From Bacteroidota bacterium (GTDB lineage Bacteria; Bacteroidota; Bacteroidia; AKYH767-A; OLB10): a stretch of DNA of 64,000 nucleotides. Below, piece after piece: positions 16,709 through 25,245 of this stretch. A program made the translations under genes and the position numbers. Each line of letters opens with the position of its first letter. Positions within the stretch are counted from its first letter, which is position 1. A model generated the notes under the pieces. The model saw only the letters and a program-made list of their open reading frames with translations. It was not told the origin of the DNA and ran no database searches. The DNA lies in the NCBI GenBank assembly GCA_023251535.1, contig JAHEYP010000007.1:38812-102811 (forward strand), read 5' to 3'.

Positions 16709-17437
16709 ATGAAAAAACAATTTGTTGATCGCACTAAAAAGTTCCTGAAAAGGAGCTCAATTGTTGCCGGTGTTATCTTCTTTCTGATTTTAGGTTTTGC
16801 CTTTACAACGGGTCCTTTTTACTTGTATAATTGGCTAGGTCAATCAGTTAGCGAATATCATTTTACCCCCAAACATATTATAATTATGGGTGGATCAGGG
16901 TACCCTAGCGAGTCGGCAATGATGCGTAGCTTTTATGCTGCAAAGCTTGCTAAAGAATTTCCGGGTAGCGATGTTTACGTCACTCAACCGGCAGCTGATT
17001 ATGTAGAAGTGCTTAAAACCGATGCTTACGGCATCATGACCGACTTAATGGAACGTGATATCGACAGCAGTAGGATTTATCTCGAAACAAGAGGAAAAAA
17101 CACAAGAGAAGAAGCACTAAATGTGATTGTAATGCGTCCTGAAATTGTGAATGAGCCGTGTGTAATTGTTACGAGCCCGGAGCATATGCGTCGGTCAATC
17201 CTTACTTTTCGAAAGGCCGGATTTAAACTCTTAGGCGGACAATCTACATTTAATGCGTCAGGTCCTCAACAACTCGAATACCACGACAAAAACTTGGGCG
17301 GAAGGAACATCCCTTTGCCAGAAGTTGGCGAGAGTATCCAGCTCCGCTACCAGTTCTGGAACCATTTGAGATACCAAGTTATCTGTTACAGAGAGCTTTT
17401 TGCCTTGTTCTGGTACAAAGTTAGGGGCTGGGCTTAG
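16709..17437 (+). CDS. YdcF/SanA-like (DUF218) membrane-anchored protein
   Basis: The protein is about 242 residues from the ATG at 16709. The longer frame starts at a TTG with no support, and a one-mismatch -7 element (TAAGTTCG, 16663-16670) lies inside that extension. After a basic N-terminus there is one membrane segment (VAGVIFFLILGFAFTTG). A DUF218-type Rossmann-like domain follows: IIIMGGSGYPSESAMMRSFYAAKLA, then YLETRGKNTREEA (the classic E-x2-S/G-x-N-T-x-E-N-A region) and VIVTSPEHMRRSI. Relatives (SanA, ElyC, YdcF) affect envelope and peptidoglycan precursor metabolism in E. coli; the precise reaction is not known. It is divergent from the M1 peptidase gene. Confidence 0.88.
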   Translation: MKKQFVDRTKKFLKRSSIVAGVIFFLILGFAFTTGPFYLYNWLGQSVSEYHFTPKHIIIMGGSGYPSESAMMRSFYAAKLAKEFPGSDVYVTQPAADYVEVLKTDAYGIMTDLMERDIDSSRIYLETRGKNTREEALNVIVMRPEIVNEPCVIVTSPEHMRRSILTFRKAGFKLLGGQSTFNASGPQQLEYHDKNLGGRNIPLPEVGESIQLRYQFWNHLRYQVICYRELFALFWYKVRGWA

Positions 17438-17445
17438 AATTGAAT

Positions 17446-17453
17446 TACATTTG
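17446..17453 (+). promoter_or_regulatory. Bacteroidota -7 promoter element for the cytochrome/DUF5777 pair
   Basis: TACATTTG, an exact TAnnTTTG, lies 33 bases before the ATG at 17486 and just past the stop of the preceding gene. This suggests that the cytochrome gene starts a new transcript. Confidence 0.6.
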
Positions 17454-17485
17454 TCTTATCTTAGTATACCGTTACAATCATCATA

Positions 17486-17866
17486 ATGACCAAATTCTTC
17501 AAATATTTAATTTTTCCGGTGATGCTGCTCGTGGTAATATCAGGGTGCGTAAAAGATAAATACGAACCTGCTGTTACCAATAATCAATGTGATACTACTT
17601 ACTATGCTCGTGAAATTAAACCGATAATAGTAGCTAATTGTGCTATCAGCGGTTGCCACGACGGACATCAATCTACTCCCAACTTCAACAGTTTCATAGA
17701 GTTAAAGGCTGTTATTGAAGAAGATGATAACGGAGAGTCCGAATTGATGCACCGATTAGAACTCCCTTTAAGCGACCCTTTACATATGCCGGTCGATGGA
17801 AGGCTGACGCATGATGAGCAGGATAAAATCGAAGAATGGATCGATAACGGATATATTGGTTGCTAA
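17486..17866 (+). CDS. Lipoprotein with an atypical CX4CH cytochrome c domain
   Basis: The 126-residue product has a lipoprotein signal ending ISGC (Cys at residue 21). The mature domain begins CDTTYYAREIKPIIVANC and has C-A-I-S-G-C-H where a c-type cytochrome would have CxxCH. Four residues instead of two separate the cysteines. Further on, DPLHMPVDG resembles the Met-Pro loop that provides the second haem ligand, and EQDKIEEWIDNGYIGC resembles the final helix. I infer a periplasmic or outer-membrane haem protein for electron transfer, but haem attachment at CX4CH is not certain. The DUF5777 barrel gene starts 19 bases downstream, so the pair is probably one operon. Confidence 0.8.
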   Translation: MTKFFKYLIFPVMLLVVISGCVKDKYEPAVTNNQCDTTYYAREIKPIIVANCAISGCHDGHQSTPNFNSFIELKAVIEEDDNGESELMHRLELPLSDPLHMPVDGRLTHDEQDKIEEWIDNGYIGC

Positions 17867-17885
17867 ATAGTTTTTTCAGACTTTT

Positions 17886-18875
17886 ATGCTCCAATTTTAT
17901 CTCTTGAAAAATAGCAGCCGATATTTCATTCACCTATTTCTTGTTTGCCTCCTTTCGGGATGGTCAACTACTGCATTTGCTCAAGATGATCTTTTAAAAA
18001 TGTTGCAGCAGGGAGATAGCTCTACGTATAAACGTCCCGTAGGTGCTGCCTTTAAAACCATTAAAATTATTAATCTCCAAACTGCCGAATTACTCGGAAA
18101 ACAATTGATGGATGTTCGCATCACACATCGATTCGGAGCTATCGGGACTTCTTCTAACGGAAAAAGCTCTTACCATAATATCTGGGGATTTGATGAGTCG
18201 AGTGATATTCGAATCGGTTTCGATTTCGGTATTTCCGATAATTTAAATGTTGGCTTTGCTCGCTCTAAAAATCATGAAAATTGGGAGCTCTCGGGCAAGT
18301 ATCGCTTCCTTCGTCAACGTCGTAATAACAGCATTCCTTTTACTGCTGCATTATTTGCCAACGTGACGTTTTCTTCAAAAGAGGATCCCCGATTAATCTA
18401 TGATAATCCTCCTCCGTCAGAAGAGTTCTCTCGTCGATTTGCGTATTCTTCTCAACTAATTCTGCAACGTAAATTTTCTAAACGTCTTTCAATGGAATTA
18501 GTGCCGGGAATGGTATACCATAATTTTGTAGAAGGCTTTGAAGACAATTTGGCTTTATCATGCGGGGTAGGAGGTAAGTTCAGAATAACCAATAGTATGT
18601 CATTTATCGGCGATTATGTTTTTAACTTTGGAGATGTAAGAGGAATTGGAAATAAATACGGGTTTTATAATCCATTAGGATTGGGGGTTGAGTTTGAAAC
18701 CGGAGGACATGTTTTTTCGCTCATGTTTACCAATGCTTCGGTAATCACCGAAACAGAATATATCACCGATACAGTTGATACTTGGTCGAAAGGTGGCATG
18801 CGCTTCAGCTTTACTATATCTCGCGCTTTCCATCTTAAAAAAGACAAGGATAAGCCTAAGGAATCCCAAGAATAG
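17886..18875 (+). CDS. DUF5777-family outer-membrane beta-barrel protein
   Basis: The 329-residue product has a signal peptide (residues of about 1-33, cleavage near AFAQ) and then alternating aromatic strands typical of an outer-membrane barrel (LMDVRITHRFGAIG, IRIGFDFGISDNLNVGFARS, WELSGKYRFLRQR, GMRFSFTISRAFHL). Motifs such as LMDVRITHRFG and SDNLNVGFARS match what I remember as DUF5777. It follows the cytochrome-like lipoprotein by 19 bases, and such barrels are often placed near redox lipoproteins in this phylum. Whether it is a channel or a partner for that lipoprotein is inference. The basic C-terminal tail (KKDKDKPKESQE) is unusual for a barrel, which normally ends in an aromatic residue. 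Confidence 0.87.
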   Translation: MLQFYLLKNSSRYFIHLFLVCLLSGWSTTAFAQDDLLKMLQQGDSSTYKRPVGAAFKTIKIINLQTAELLGKQLMDVRITHRFGAIGTSSNGKSSYHNIWGFDESSDIRIGFDFGISDNLNVGFARSKNHENWELSGKYRFLRQRRNNSIPFTAALFANVTFSSKEDPRLIYDNPPPSEEFSRRFAYSSQLILQRKFSKRLSMELVPGMVYHNFVEGFEDNLALSCGVGGKFRITNSMSFIGDYVFNFGDVRGIGNKYGFYNPLGLGVEFETGGHVFSLMFTNASVITETEYITDTVDTWSKGGMRFSFTISRAFHLKKDKDKPKESQE

Positions 18876-18924
18876 GTTCGGAGAATTAGAACAGCACTTA
18901 TTTTAATAGATAGTAACTTATTGG

Positions 18925-18932
18925 TAGGTTTG
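18925..18932 (+). promoter_or_regulatory. Bacteroidota -7 promoter element for DUF4271-hemD
   Basis: TAGGTTTG matches TAnnTTTG exactly and ends 20 bases before the ATG at 18952. Confidence 0.6.
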
Positions 18933-18951
18933 CAGCTACGATAATTCCTGA

Positions 18952-19830
18952 ATGTCACAACAACTACCTGCTACTACTCTGACTGCATCAACAACGGATA
19001 CGTTGTTGCATGCCGATTCATTGTTGAGAGCCACTAGTCGGCCGTTTCGCTTTCAGGATAATGATAGTACCGTTGAAGATCAGCAGGATACAACGTACGC
19101 AGAGAATTTGCCATTAAACGGTCCAGGGATCTTTCAAGGACATGCCTTGAAACCTCAGCACCCCAATGCTCGTCCGTTAAATGATTTTGTGAGCGATTGG
19201 TTTACCATTTCATTAATAGCACTCATCGGTTTTTTTACTTGGTTTAGGTATTTCTACTACCGAATCTTCAAACAATTACTATCCGCATACTTCAATATTA
19301 CCGCCACGAACCAAATTGTTCGCGACGAAAGCGTGCTCTTACAGCGAGCGTCTTTGGTACTTTCTACCATCGCTTATTTGTTAGCCGGACTATACTTATA
19401 TCAACTTAGTGTTCACTACAACTGGCAAATCACTTGGCTGCAAAAAGGACTCATTCGATTTGTGCTTTTAGCTGTGGCCGTAGCCTTGGCTTATTCATCT
19501 AAGATGGTGATACTAAGAATCTTCAGCTCGGTGTTTAACCAAGAACGACCTGTTGCACTTTATATCTTTAACATCTTTTTGATGGTGATGATGGTAGGAT
19601 TAATACTCCTTCCAGTTAATATTATTTTAGCATATTCGCCAGCCGCCGTAAGAGAAGTTACTATTCAAATTTCTGTCTTCATAATTGCCGCAATGTTTCT
19701 ATACCGACTCATTCGCGCCATAGGAATTTGGATAGGAATACCGGGGTTCTCATTTTTCTATTTGTTTTTGTACCTTTGCGCTTTCGAAATCGCCCCTCTC
19801 CTGATTATCTGGAAGCTTAGTACGCTCTAG
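18952..19830 (+). CDS. DUF4271-family multi-pass membrane protein
   Basis: The 292-residue product starts with a soluble, Thr/Asp/Pro-rich region of about 80 residues. About seven hydrophobic helices follow (SLIALIGFFTWFRYFYYRIF, ASLVLSTIAYLLAGLYLYQL, and so on), ending with YLFLYLCAFEIAPLLIIWKL. The pattern and its position directly before the HemD gene match DUF4271, a Bacteroidota inner-membrane family of unknown function. This adjacency is one I recall across the phylum, so a role linked to haem synthesis or envelope is plausible but unproven. The gap to hemD is 61 bases and has no terminator. Confidence 0.88.
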   Translation: MSQQLPATTLTASTTDTLLHADSLLRATSRPFRFQDNDSTVEDQQDTTYAENLPLNGPGIFQGHALKPQHPNARPLNDFVSDWFTISLIALIGFFTWFRYFYYRIFKQLLSAYFNITATNQIVRDESVLLQRASLVLSTIAYLLAGLYLYQLSVHYNWQITWLQKGLIRFVLLAVAVALAYSSKMVILRIFSSVFNQERPVALYIFNIFLMVMMVGLILLPVNIILAYSPAAVREVTIQISVFIIAAMFLYRLIRAIGIWIGIPGFSFFYLFLYLCAFEIAPLLIIWKLSTL

Positions 19831-19891
19831 AGGAAGCTATTCGGAAAAACCGGTAACACCTTATCGTGTTCAATTAATCCTGCGGCAGCCC

Positions 19892-20632
19892 TTGAAAGTT
19901 AAATCTATACTCGTAACTCAACCGAAACCGGAAACTGAAAAGTCGCCCTATTATGATTTGGCTAAGAAGTATTCTCTAAAGATTGACTTCAGACCATTTA
20001 TTCATGTAGAGGGTATTCAGGCAAAGGATTTTCGTAAAGATCGTATTAATATCACCGAGCATACAGCTATCATCTTGACTAGCCGTCATGCCGTTGATCA
20101 TTTTTTCCGTCTCTGTCAAGAGATGCGTATCACTAATATGGAAGAGCTGAAATATTTCTGTATTTCAGAGGCAACAGCGTTTTATCTTCAGAAGTATATC
20201 ACTTTCCGTAAGCGTAAAATTTTCTACGGAAAACAGAATATCAACGATTTATTGGAAGTACTTAAGAAACACAAGAAGGATAAATTCTTGGTTCCTTGTT
20301 CCGATATCGCTAAGCAAGAAATTACCGATACTTTAGGTGCTCATGGTTTTGAGTACACTAAAGCAACTATGTACAAAACAGTTTGCAGCGACTTGAGCGA
20401 TCTTGCCGATGTGAAATATGATATGTTAGTGTTCTTTAGTCCTGCCGGAATCGCTTCTCTATACAAGAACTTCCCTGACTTTCAGCAGAATACAACGTTA
20501 ATCGCCGCCTTCGGACAAACTACTTCTCAAGCGGTTCTCGAAGCAGGTTTACGCCTCGATATCCAAGCTCCAATTCCTGAAGCACCGTCAATGACGATGA
20601 GTATTGAGAATTACCTTAAAAAGAATAAATAA
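19892..20632 (+). CDS. hemD: Uroporphyrinogen-III synthase, TTG start
   Basis: It closes and inverts ring D of hydroxymethylbilane to give uroporphyrinogen III, the branch point to haem, sirohaem and cobalamin. The 246-residue protein has the two-lobed layout: SILVTQPKPE near the start, an ILTSRHAVDHFF segment (the usual xxTSxxAVxxF), and near the end YDMLVFFSPAGIASLYKNFP, IAAFGQTTSQAVLEAGL and PEAPSMTMSIENYL. The start is a TTG at 19892. No in-frame ATG lies upstream in the gap, and MKVKSILVTQPKP agrees with the usual N-terminus of the family. It shares a transcript with the DUF4271 gene and ends in a clear terminator. Confidence 0.93.
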   Translation: MKVKSILVTQPKPETEKSPYYDLAKKYSLKIDFRPFIHVEGIQAKDFRKDRINITEHTAIILTSRHAVDHFFRLCQEMRITNMEELKYFCISEATAFYLQKYITFRKRKIFYGKQNINDLLEVLKKHKKDKFLVPCSDIAKQEITDTLGAHGFEYTKATMYKTVCSDLSDLADVKYDMLVFFSPAGIASLYKNFPDFQQNTTLIAAFGQTTSQAVLEAGLRLDIQAPIPEAPSMTMSIENYLKKNK

Positions 20633-20654
20633 TTTCAACCAAAAATATCGTCAG

Positions 20655-20679
20655 AAGCCCGCGTTCATCGTGGGCTTTT
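20655..20679 (+). terminator. Rho-independent terminator after hemD
   Basis: A 9-bp stem with one wobble (aagcccgcg at 20655-20663 with cgtgggctt at 20669-20677) is followed by T residues. It separates hemD from rnpA. Confidence 0.8.
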
Positions 20680-20700
20680 GTATTTTTCGGAATTCATAAT

Positions 20701-21147
20701 ATGGTTACGCCTACTAAACCTCGAAAAGATTTTACCTTACCTGCCTCCGCTCGTATTAAGAGCAAGAAGGTGATGGATCGCCTTTTTGAAAAGGGTACCG
20801 GGCTATGGCAGTCGCCTTTTCGCATGGTTTTCACCACTATACCGTATAATGAAGAGCAGCCCGTGAGGGTGGGAGTGTCGGCTCCTAAACGCAAAATGAA
20901 GAAGGCGGTCGACCGTAATCGCATGAAACGCCTTATGCGCGAAGCTTTCCGACTCAACAAACAGCCTATCCTCGACTATTGCCGCCAATATCAAGTAGGC
21001 TTAGCCATATTGTTCATTTCTCAGTGCAATACCCTTGTATCTTTTCGTAAAACGGAAGATAAAATAATAATACTTTTACGACGTTTAACTACCGAAAATG
21101 CGCCGACTGCTAAGCTCCCTGATGATCGGAATGATCAGGTTCTATAA
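20701..21147 (+). CDS. rnpA: Ribonuclease P protein component
   Basis: This is the protein subunit that helps the RNase P RNA trim tRNA 5' ends. At 148 residues it is slightly long. The RNA-binding RNR motif is intact: [22 protein letters not shown], preceded by the VRVGVSAPK strand. The start [21 protein letters not shown] leads into the family's [15 protein letters not shown]. The end overlaps yidD by 50 bases in another frame. The rnpA-yidD order is the common bacterial one, here without rpmH or yidC. A terminator lies just upstream; the sequence before the start contains tatttttcg, one base away from the -7 consensus. Confidence 0.97.
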   Translation: MVTPTKPRKDFTLPASARIKSKKVMDRLFEKGTGLWQSPFRMVFTTIPYNEEQPVRVGVSAPKRKMKKAVDRNRMKRLMREAFRLNKQPILDYCRQYQVGLAILFISQCNTLVSFRKTEDKIIILLRRLTTENAPTAKLPDDRNDQVL

Positions 21148-21319
21148 AGGAGCCATCTCTCCGCACCTCGGAAAAGCATGCCGATATACTCCCACATGCT
21201 CGGAGTATGGAGTACAGGCCATCAGCAAATACGGCCCATTGAAAGGTGGTTGGCTCACATTAAAAAGGATTTTATCCTGTCACCCTTGGGGCGGACATGG
21301 CTACGATCCAGTACCTTAA
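21098..21319 (+). CDS. yidD: Membrane protein insertion efficiency factor
   Basis: The 73-residue protein is the whole YidD family: [65 protein letters not shown]. The conserved [10 protein letters not shown], the [13 protein letters not shown] end and the cysteines are all present. YidD assists insertion of membrane proteins together with YidC. It starts inside rnpA (50-base overlap), so its translation is probably linked to that gene. Confidence 0.97.
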   Translation: MRRLLSSLMIGMIRFYKGAISPHLGKACRYTPTCSEYGVQAISKYGPLKGGWLTLKRILSCHPWGGHGYDPVP

Positions 21320-21340
21320 AATAATTGACAAGCTTTATCT

Positions 21341-23029
21341 ATGCTATCACGCTTAAAAAACAGTTTTCGTCGTTTAAAATTATGGATGATCGTACTCCTA
21401 ACGGGTACCGTTTTTCTGTCCTTTAAGGCGGTTGATGATAATTACTTTGAGATTAGTCGTAATCTCGATATCTATACTACCGTACTTCGCGAATTGTCGG
21501 TGTACTATGTAGATCCGATTAATACCGAAGCAATGGTGCGCGAGAGTATCGACGATATGCTCGAAAGCCTCGATCCTTATACTACGTTTATTCCTGAGTC
21601 GGAAGCCGATGATTATCGCTTTATGACTACAGGTCAATATGGTGGTATTGGTGCTTTGATTGGACAACGCGATAATGATGTTATCATTACTGATCCCTAT
21701 GAAGGATTCCCTGCGCAGAAATCAGGATTGATGGCTGGTGATGTGATCGTTTCTATCGACGGAAAAACAACAAAAGGTTTGCGTTATGATGAGGTGAGCA
21801 AAATGTTAAAAGGCTCGCCTAAAACGAATATCAGCATTGTTGTTGCTCGTCCTACTTTGGCAGGGAGCGAAACAATTACGAAAACATTATCGCGAGAAGA
21901 AATTCAAATTAAAAATGTTCCTTACTACGGCGTGATTGAAAATAACGTGGGATATATTCGTTTGTCGAGTTTTACTGATGATGCCGGACAAGAAGTGAAA
22001 GATGCAGTGAAAGAATTAACTGAGAAGAAAAAAGTATCGGGACTAATTCTCGACCTAAGAGGAAATCCGGGAGGATTACTTAACGAAGCTATCAATATCG
22101 TAAATGTGTTTGTTGATAAAGGCCAAGAAGTAGTTAGTACTCGTGGTAAAGTAAAAGATTGGGATAAGATTTATAAAACATTAAATAATCCCGTTGATAC
22201 TAAAACTCCATTGGTGGTTTTAGTAAATAGCGGTTCTGCATCTGCTTCAGAAATTGTTAGTGGATCATTACAAGATTTCGATCGCGCAGCTATCGTTGGT
22301 CAACGTACTTTCGGAAAAGGATTGGTGCAAACAACTCGTCCGTTGGCTTACAATGCACAGTTAAAAGTTACTACTGCTAAGTATTATATTCCTAGCGGAA
22401 GATGTATTCAAGCGCTCGATTATACTCACCGAAATCCTGATGGTAGCGTAGGTAAAGTTCCTGATTCGTTAATGTCGGAATTCAAAACTAAAAACGGAAG
22501 AAAAGTATATGATGGAGGAGGAATTAATCCTGATTATACTACTTCTATCGTAACCTATAGCAGCATTGCTCAAACATTGGCATTGAAGTATATGTATTTC
22601 GATTATGCTACACTTTATCGATTGAAAAATCCGACCATCAAACCGGCAAAGGATTTTGTGTTATCAGATGCTGAATACAACGACTTTATTTCTTGGTTGA
22701 ATTCGAAAGAATACGATTACGTAACCGATAGCGAACGTCAGTTAGATATTTTGAAAGAAAAGGCAGAGAAAGAAAATTACTATGCTTCAATTAAAGAGGA
22801 TTACGAGGCAGTAAAAAATAAATTGAAGAGCGATAAAAATGCCGACTTACAATTGCATAAACAAGAAATCAAATGGCTTCTTGAGAACGAAATTGTATCG
22901 CGTTATTATTTCCAAGATGGTAGAACGGAAAACAGTTTCCTTTCTGATCCTGAAATAAAAACAGCTGTTCGTGCATTAAAAGATCCTGCTGTTTATACTT
23001 CAATCATGAATCGCTCGTTTAAGGAGTAA
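21341..23029 (+). CDS. S41-family C-terminal processing peptidase
   Basis: The 562-residue exported protease is a CtpA/Prc relative that trims or degrades periplasmic proteins. An N-terminal membrane or signal segment (LWMIVLLTGTVFLSF) is followed by an alpha-helical region, a PDZ domain at about 95-180 (GGIGALIGQRDNDVIITDPYEGFPAQKSGLMAGDVIVSIDG) and the peptidase core. The core has LILDLRGNPGGLL, the nucleophile serine in NSGSASASEIVSG (near residue 296) and the catalytic lysine in FGKGLVQT (near residue 324). About 180 extra residues after the core are helical and rich in Lys/Glu. It lies 21 bases after yidD and 22 bases before the next gene, suggesting one operon. Confidence 0.95.
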   Translation: MLSRLKNSFRRLKLWMIVLLTGTVFLSFKAVDDNYFEISRNLDIYTTVLRELSVYYVDPINTEAMVRESIDDMLESLDPYTTFIPESEADDYRFMTTGQYGGIGALIGQRDNDVIITDPYEGFPAQKSGLMAGDVIVSIDGKTTKGLRYDEVSKMLKGSPKTNISIVVARPTLAGSETITKTLSREEIQIKNVPYYGVIENNVGYIRLSSFTDDAGQEVKDAVKELTEKKKVSGLILDLRGNPGGLLNEAINIVNVFVDKGQEVVSTRGKVKDWDKIYKTLNNPVDTKTPLVVLVNSGSASASEIVSGSLQDFDRAAIVGQRTFGKGLVQTTRPLAYNAQLKVTTAKYYIPSGRCIQALDYTHRNPDGSVGKVPDSLMSEFKTKNGRKVYDGGGINPDYTTSIVTYSSIAQTLALKYMYFDYATLYRLKNPTIKPAKDFVLSDAEYNDFISWLNSKEYDYVTDSERQLDILKEKAEKENYYASIKEDYEAVKNKLKSDKNADLQLHKQEIKWLLENEIVSRYYFQDGRTENSFLSDPEIKTAVRALKDPAVYTSIMNRSFKE

Positions 23030-23051
23030 TCACCAACGATAGCGCTAACGT

Positions 23052-24647
23052 TTGAAATCAGCCATTACTATTTCATCCTTCGGAAAGTCGGCTTTCTTTG
23101 TCGGCATAATGCTGATCGCGGCATCTATGCCATTGTCGAAATTCGGGATGAGTATGGGCCAGTTTTTTATGGCTGGAGGTTGGTTGCTGAGCGGCGATTG
23201 GGAAGCAAAGAAAAAGCAATTCAGCGAGCATAAAGCAATTTTTTGGGTCCTCGCCGGACTCTTCCTTATTCATATTCTTGGTTTGTGGAATACCTCCGAC
23301 TTCAAATATGCTTGGAGCGATATTCGTATCAAAGCACCTTTGTTATTAATGCCATTGTTTTTCCTAACCATGCCAGCACTAACGGTTACGCAGTACCGAA
23401 ATGTGTTGAAAGTTGTAATGGCAGCAGTTTTAGTATCTACTTTGATAAGCTTCGGAATTTATCTCGGGTTTAGTAAGCGAGTAATTCATGATATCAGAGA
23501 TATTTCTCCGTTTATTTCACACATTCGTTTGGCATTGTTGGTTTGTACTTCGATGTCCATTGCCATTTATTTTATTTTAAAAACATCAAGTGTCGCATTT
23601 AAAATAGCCTTGCTTGCAGCACTTATTTGGTTCTTCTATTTTTTAGTTTTGATTGAATCAATAACAGGATTATTAATCATTGCCGGAGCAATTTTTATTC
23701 TGTTAGTTTATCAACTCTTTAGTAAAAAATCAAATGCATTTTTAAAAGGAGCCTTTGTTGTTTTAATTGCAGCGGGATGCTGGATGTCGTCGCAGTTATT
23801 CGACTTTTTGTTTGTTAAGTCCATTGAGCCAATCAACTTCGATAAAGTTCATATTGGAATTATCACCGCAATGGGAAATAATTACAATCAGTACAAGGAA
23901 AAGCAAGATATCGAGAATGGTAATCCGGTTTGGATCAACGTATGCGAATATGAACTCGACAGAGCTTGGCGTGCTCGCACCGGAACTTCTGCTTACGATA
24001 AAAATGCTAATGGCTATCAACATTTGTATCCTTTGGTTCGTTTCTTGGCATCGAAGGGAGAAAACAAAGATGCGGCAGCCGTCATGAAGTTATCCAACGA
24101 CGAAATAAAAGCGATTCAGTCAGGCATCGCGAATGTAAACCGCATGCATCACCAAGGCGGAGTAAAGCAGCGTCTCGATGATTTAGCATGGGAATACCGC
24201 AGCTATTACTATAACGGAAATGCAACGGGCCAGTCGTTTACTCAACGCTTAGAATTTTGGAAAACTGCGGCTTATATTTTCAGCAAACAGCCATTTACCG
24301 GTGTTGGCACCGGCGATGTGAATGAAGCGTTCAAATCAGCCTACAACGAATTACACTCCAAATTGGACGAAAAGTGGAGGCTTCGTTCGCATAATCAATA
24401 CCTCAGTTTTGCCGTAGCTTTTGGCGTTTTTGGCATGTTTTACCTCATTTTTGCCCTTTTTTATCCGTTTTTAGCACAAAAATTGTGGGGAAACTACTTG
24501 TATTCGGCTTTCCTGTTTATAGCTGTATTTTCGATGCTGTCAGAAGATACGCTCGAGACACAAGCCGGAGTCACTTTCTTTGCCTTTTTGAACTGTTTTC
24601 TACTCAGAAACGCAGCATCAGAATCGGTCGAGGAAGTTAAGTCCTGA
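23052..24647 (+). CDS. O-antigen ligase / polymerase family membrane protein
   Basis: The 531-residue product has about ten to twelve membrane helices in two blocks. A large extracytoplasmic loop (residues of about 270-420) carries the Wzy_C-type features RLEFWKTAAYIFSKQPFTGVGTGDVNEAF and the catalytic-looking RSHNQYLSFA. This family joins O-antigen or other polysaccharide to a lipid or protein, or polymerises it. The start codon is TTG at 23052 (MKSAITISSFGKSAF), and another candidate is the ATG at 23109. A second member of the family occurs at 50227 inside the exopolysaccharide cluster. This copy, far from that cluster and next to an S41 protease, may be the LPS ligase or a protein O-glycan ligase; that is inference. 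Confidence 0.88.
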   Translation: MKSAITISSFGKSAFFVGIMLIAASMPLSKFGMSMGQFFMAGGWLLSGDWEAKKKQFSEHKAIFWVLAGLFLIHILGLWNTSDFKYAWSDIRIKAPLLLMPLFFLTMPALTVTQYRNVLKVVMAAVLVSTLISFGIYLGFSKRVIHDIRDISPFISHIRLALLVCTSMSIAIYFILKTSSVAFKIALLAALIWFFYFLVLIESITGLLIIAGAIFILLVYQLFSKKSNAFLKGAFVVLIAAGCWMSSQLFDFLFVKSIEPINFDKVHIGIITAMGNNYNQYKEKQDIENGNPVWINVCEYELDRAWRARTGTSAYDKNANGYQHLYPLVRFLASKGENKDAAAVMKLSNDEIKAIQSGIANVNRMHHQGGVKQRLDDLAWEYRSYYYNGNATGQSFTQRLEFWKTAAYIFSKQPFTGVGTGDVNEAFKSAYNELHSKLDEKWRLRSHNQYLSFAVAFGVFGMFYLIFALFYPFLAQKLWGNYLYSAFLFIAVFSMLSEDTLETQAGVTFFAFLNCFLLRNAASESVEEVKS

Positions 24648-24755
24648 GAATACCCTGTTTTACCCCGTTTTCAACGAAATTCACCACCTTCGCACCCTGT
24701 AAAGCCTACAGTTTACCGTATCTTGTCCCGGTCAGGAAATTAATGTTCCTGTAAA

Positions 24756-25244
24756 ATGATAGAAGCTGCCGATAATCAAATTCTGAAAGCCCAACACTTG
24801 CTCGTTGAGGGAAGGGTAGAGGAATGTCTGCAGGAGTTGTCGCTCGTACTGGCTCGTCAGCCTGAAAACGGTCGCGCACAAGCTCTGCTCGGACATCTCC
24901 GGCTTCGCTATTTCCGCAATTTTAATACCGCAGAAGAATCGTTTAAGATCGCTATGCGCCAAGCGGCAAACTATCCCGATTTGTATTACGACTACGCCGA
25001 TTTACTCATCATGCTCGAACGTTATACCGAAACGGTAGCCGTGTTGAATAAGGGAATGGAAGTGCCAGGAATCGAAAAAGATAAGCTCTATAGTTTATTC
25101 GGTCGCTTAAATGAACGTCAAGAGAAATGGGATGATGCAATCGATTATTACACGAAAGCATTGTTATATACTTTCTCTGACGAAGTGTTTGCTGCTTGCA
25201 ACGCCGACATCAACCGATGTAATTTGAAGAAGCGAAGAGTGTAA
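24756..25244 (+). CDS. Small TPR protein
   Basis: The 162-residue soluble protein has no export signal. It contains three to four tetratricopeptide repeats (AQHLLVEGRVEECLQELSLVLARQPEN, LGHLRLRYFRNFNTAEESFKIAMRQAANYPD, LFGRLNERQEKWDDAIDYYTKALLY). A role in protein-protein contact is the most that can be said. The stop is one base from the stop of the convergent meaB gene, leaving no room for a terminator between them. An inverted repeat caggaa/ttcctg lies just before the start (about 24734-24752). Confidence 0.85.
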   Translation: MIEAADNQILKAQHLLVEGRVEECLQELSLVLARQPENGRAQALLGHLRLRYFRNFNTAEESFKIAMRQAANYPDLYYDYADLLIMLERYTETVAVLNKGMEVPGIEKDKLYSLFGRLNERQEKWDDAIDYYTKALLYTFSDEVFAACNADINRCNLKKRRV

Positions 25245-25245
25245 T

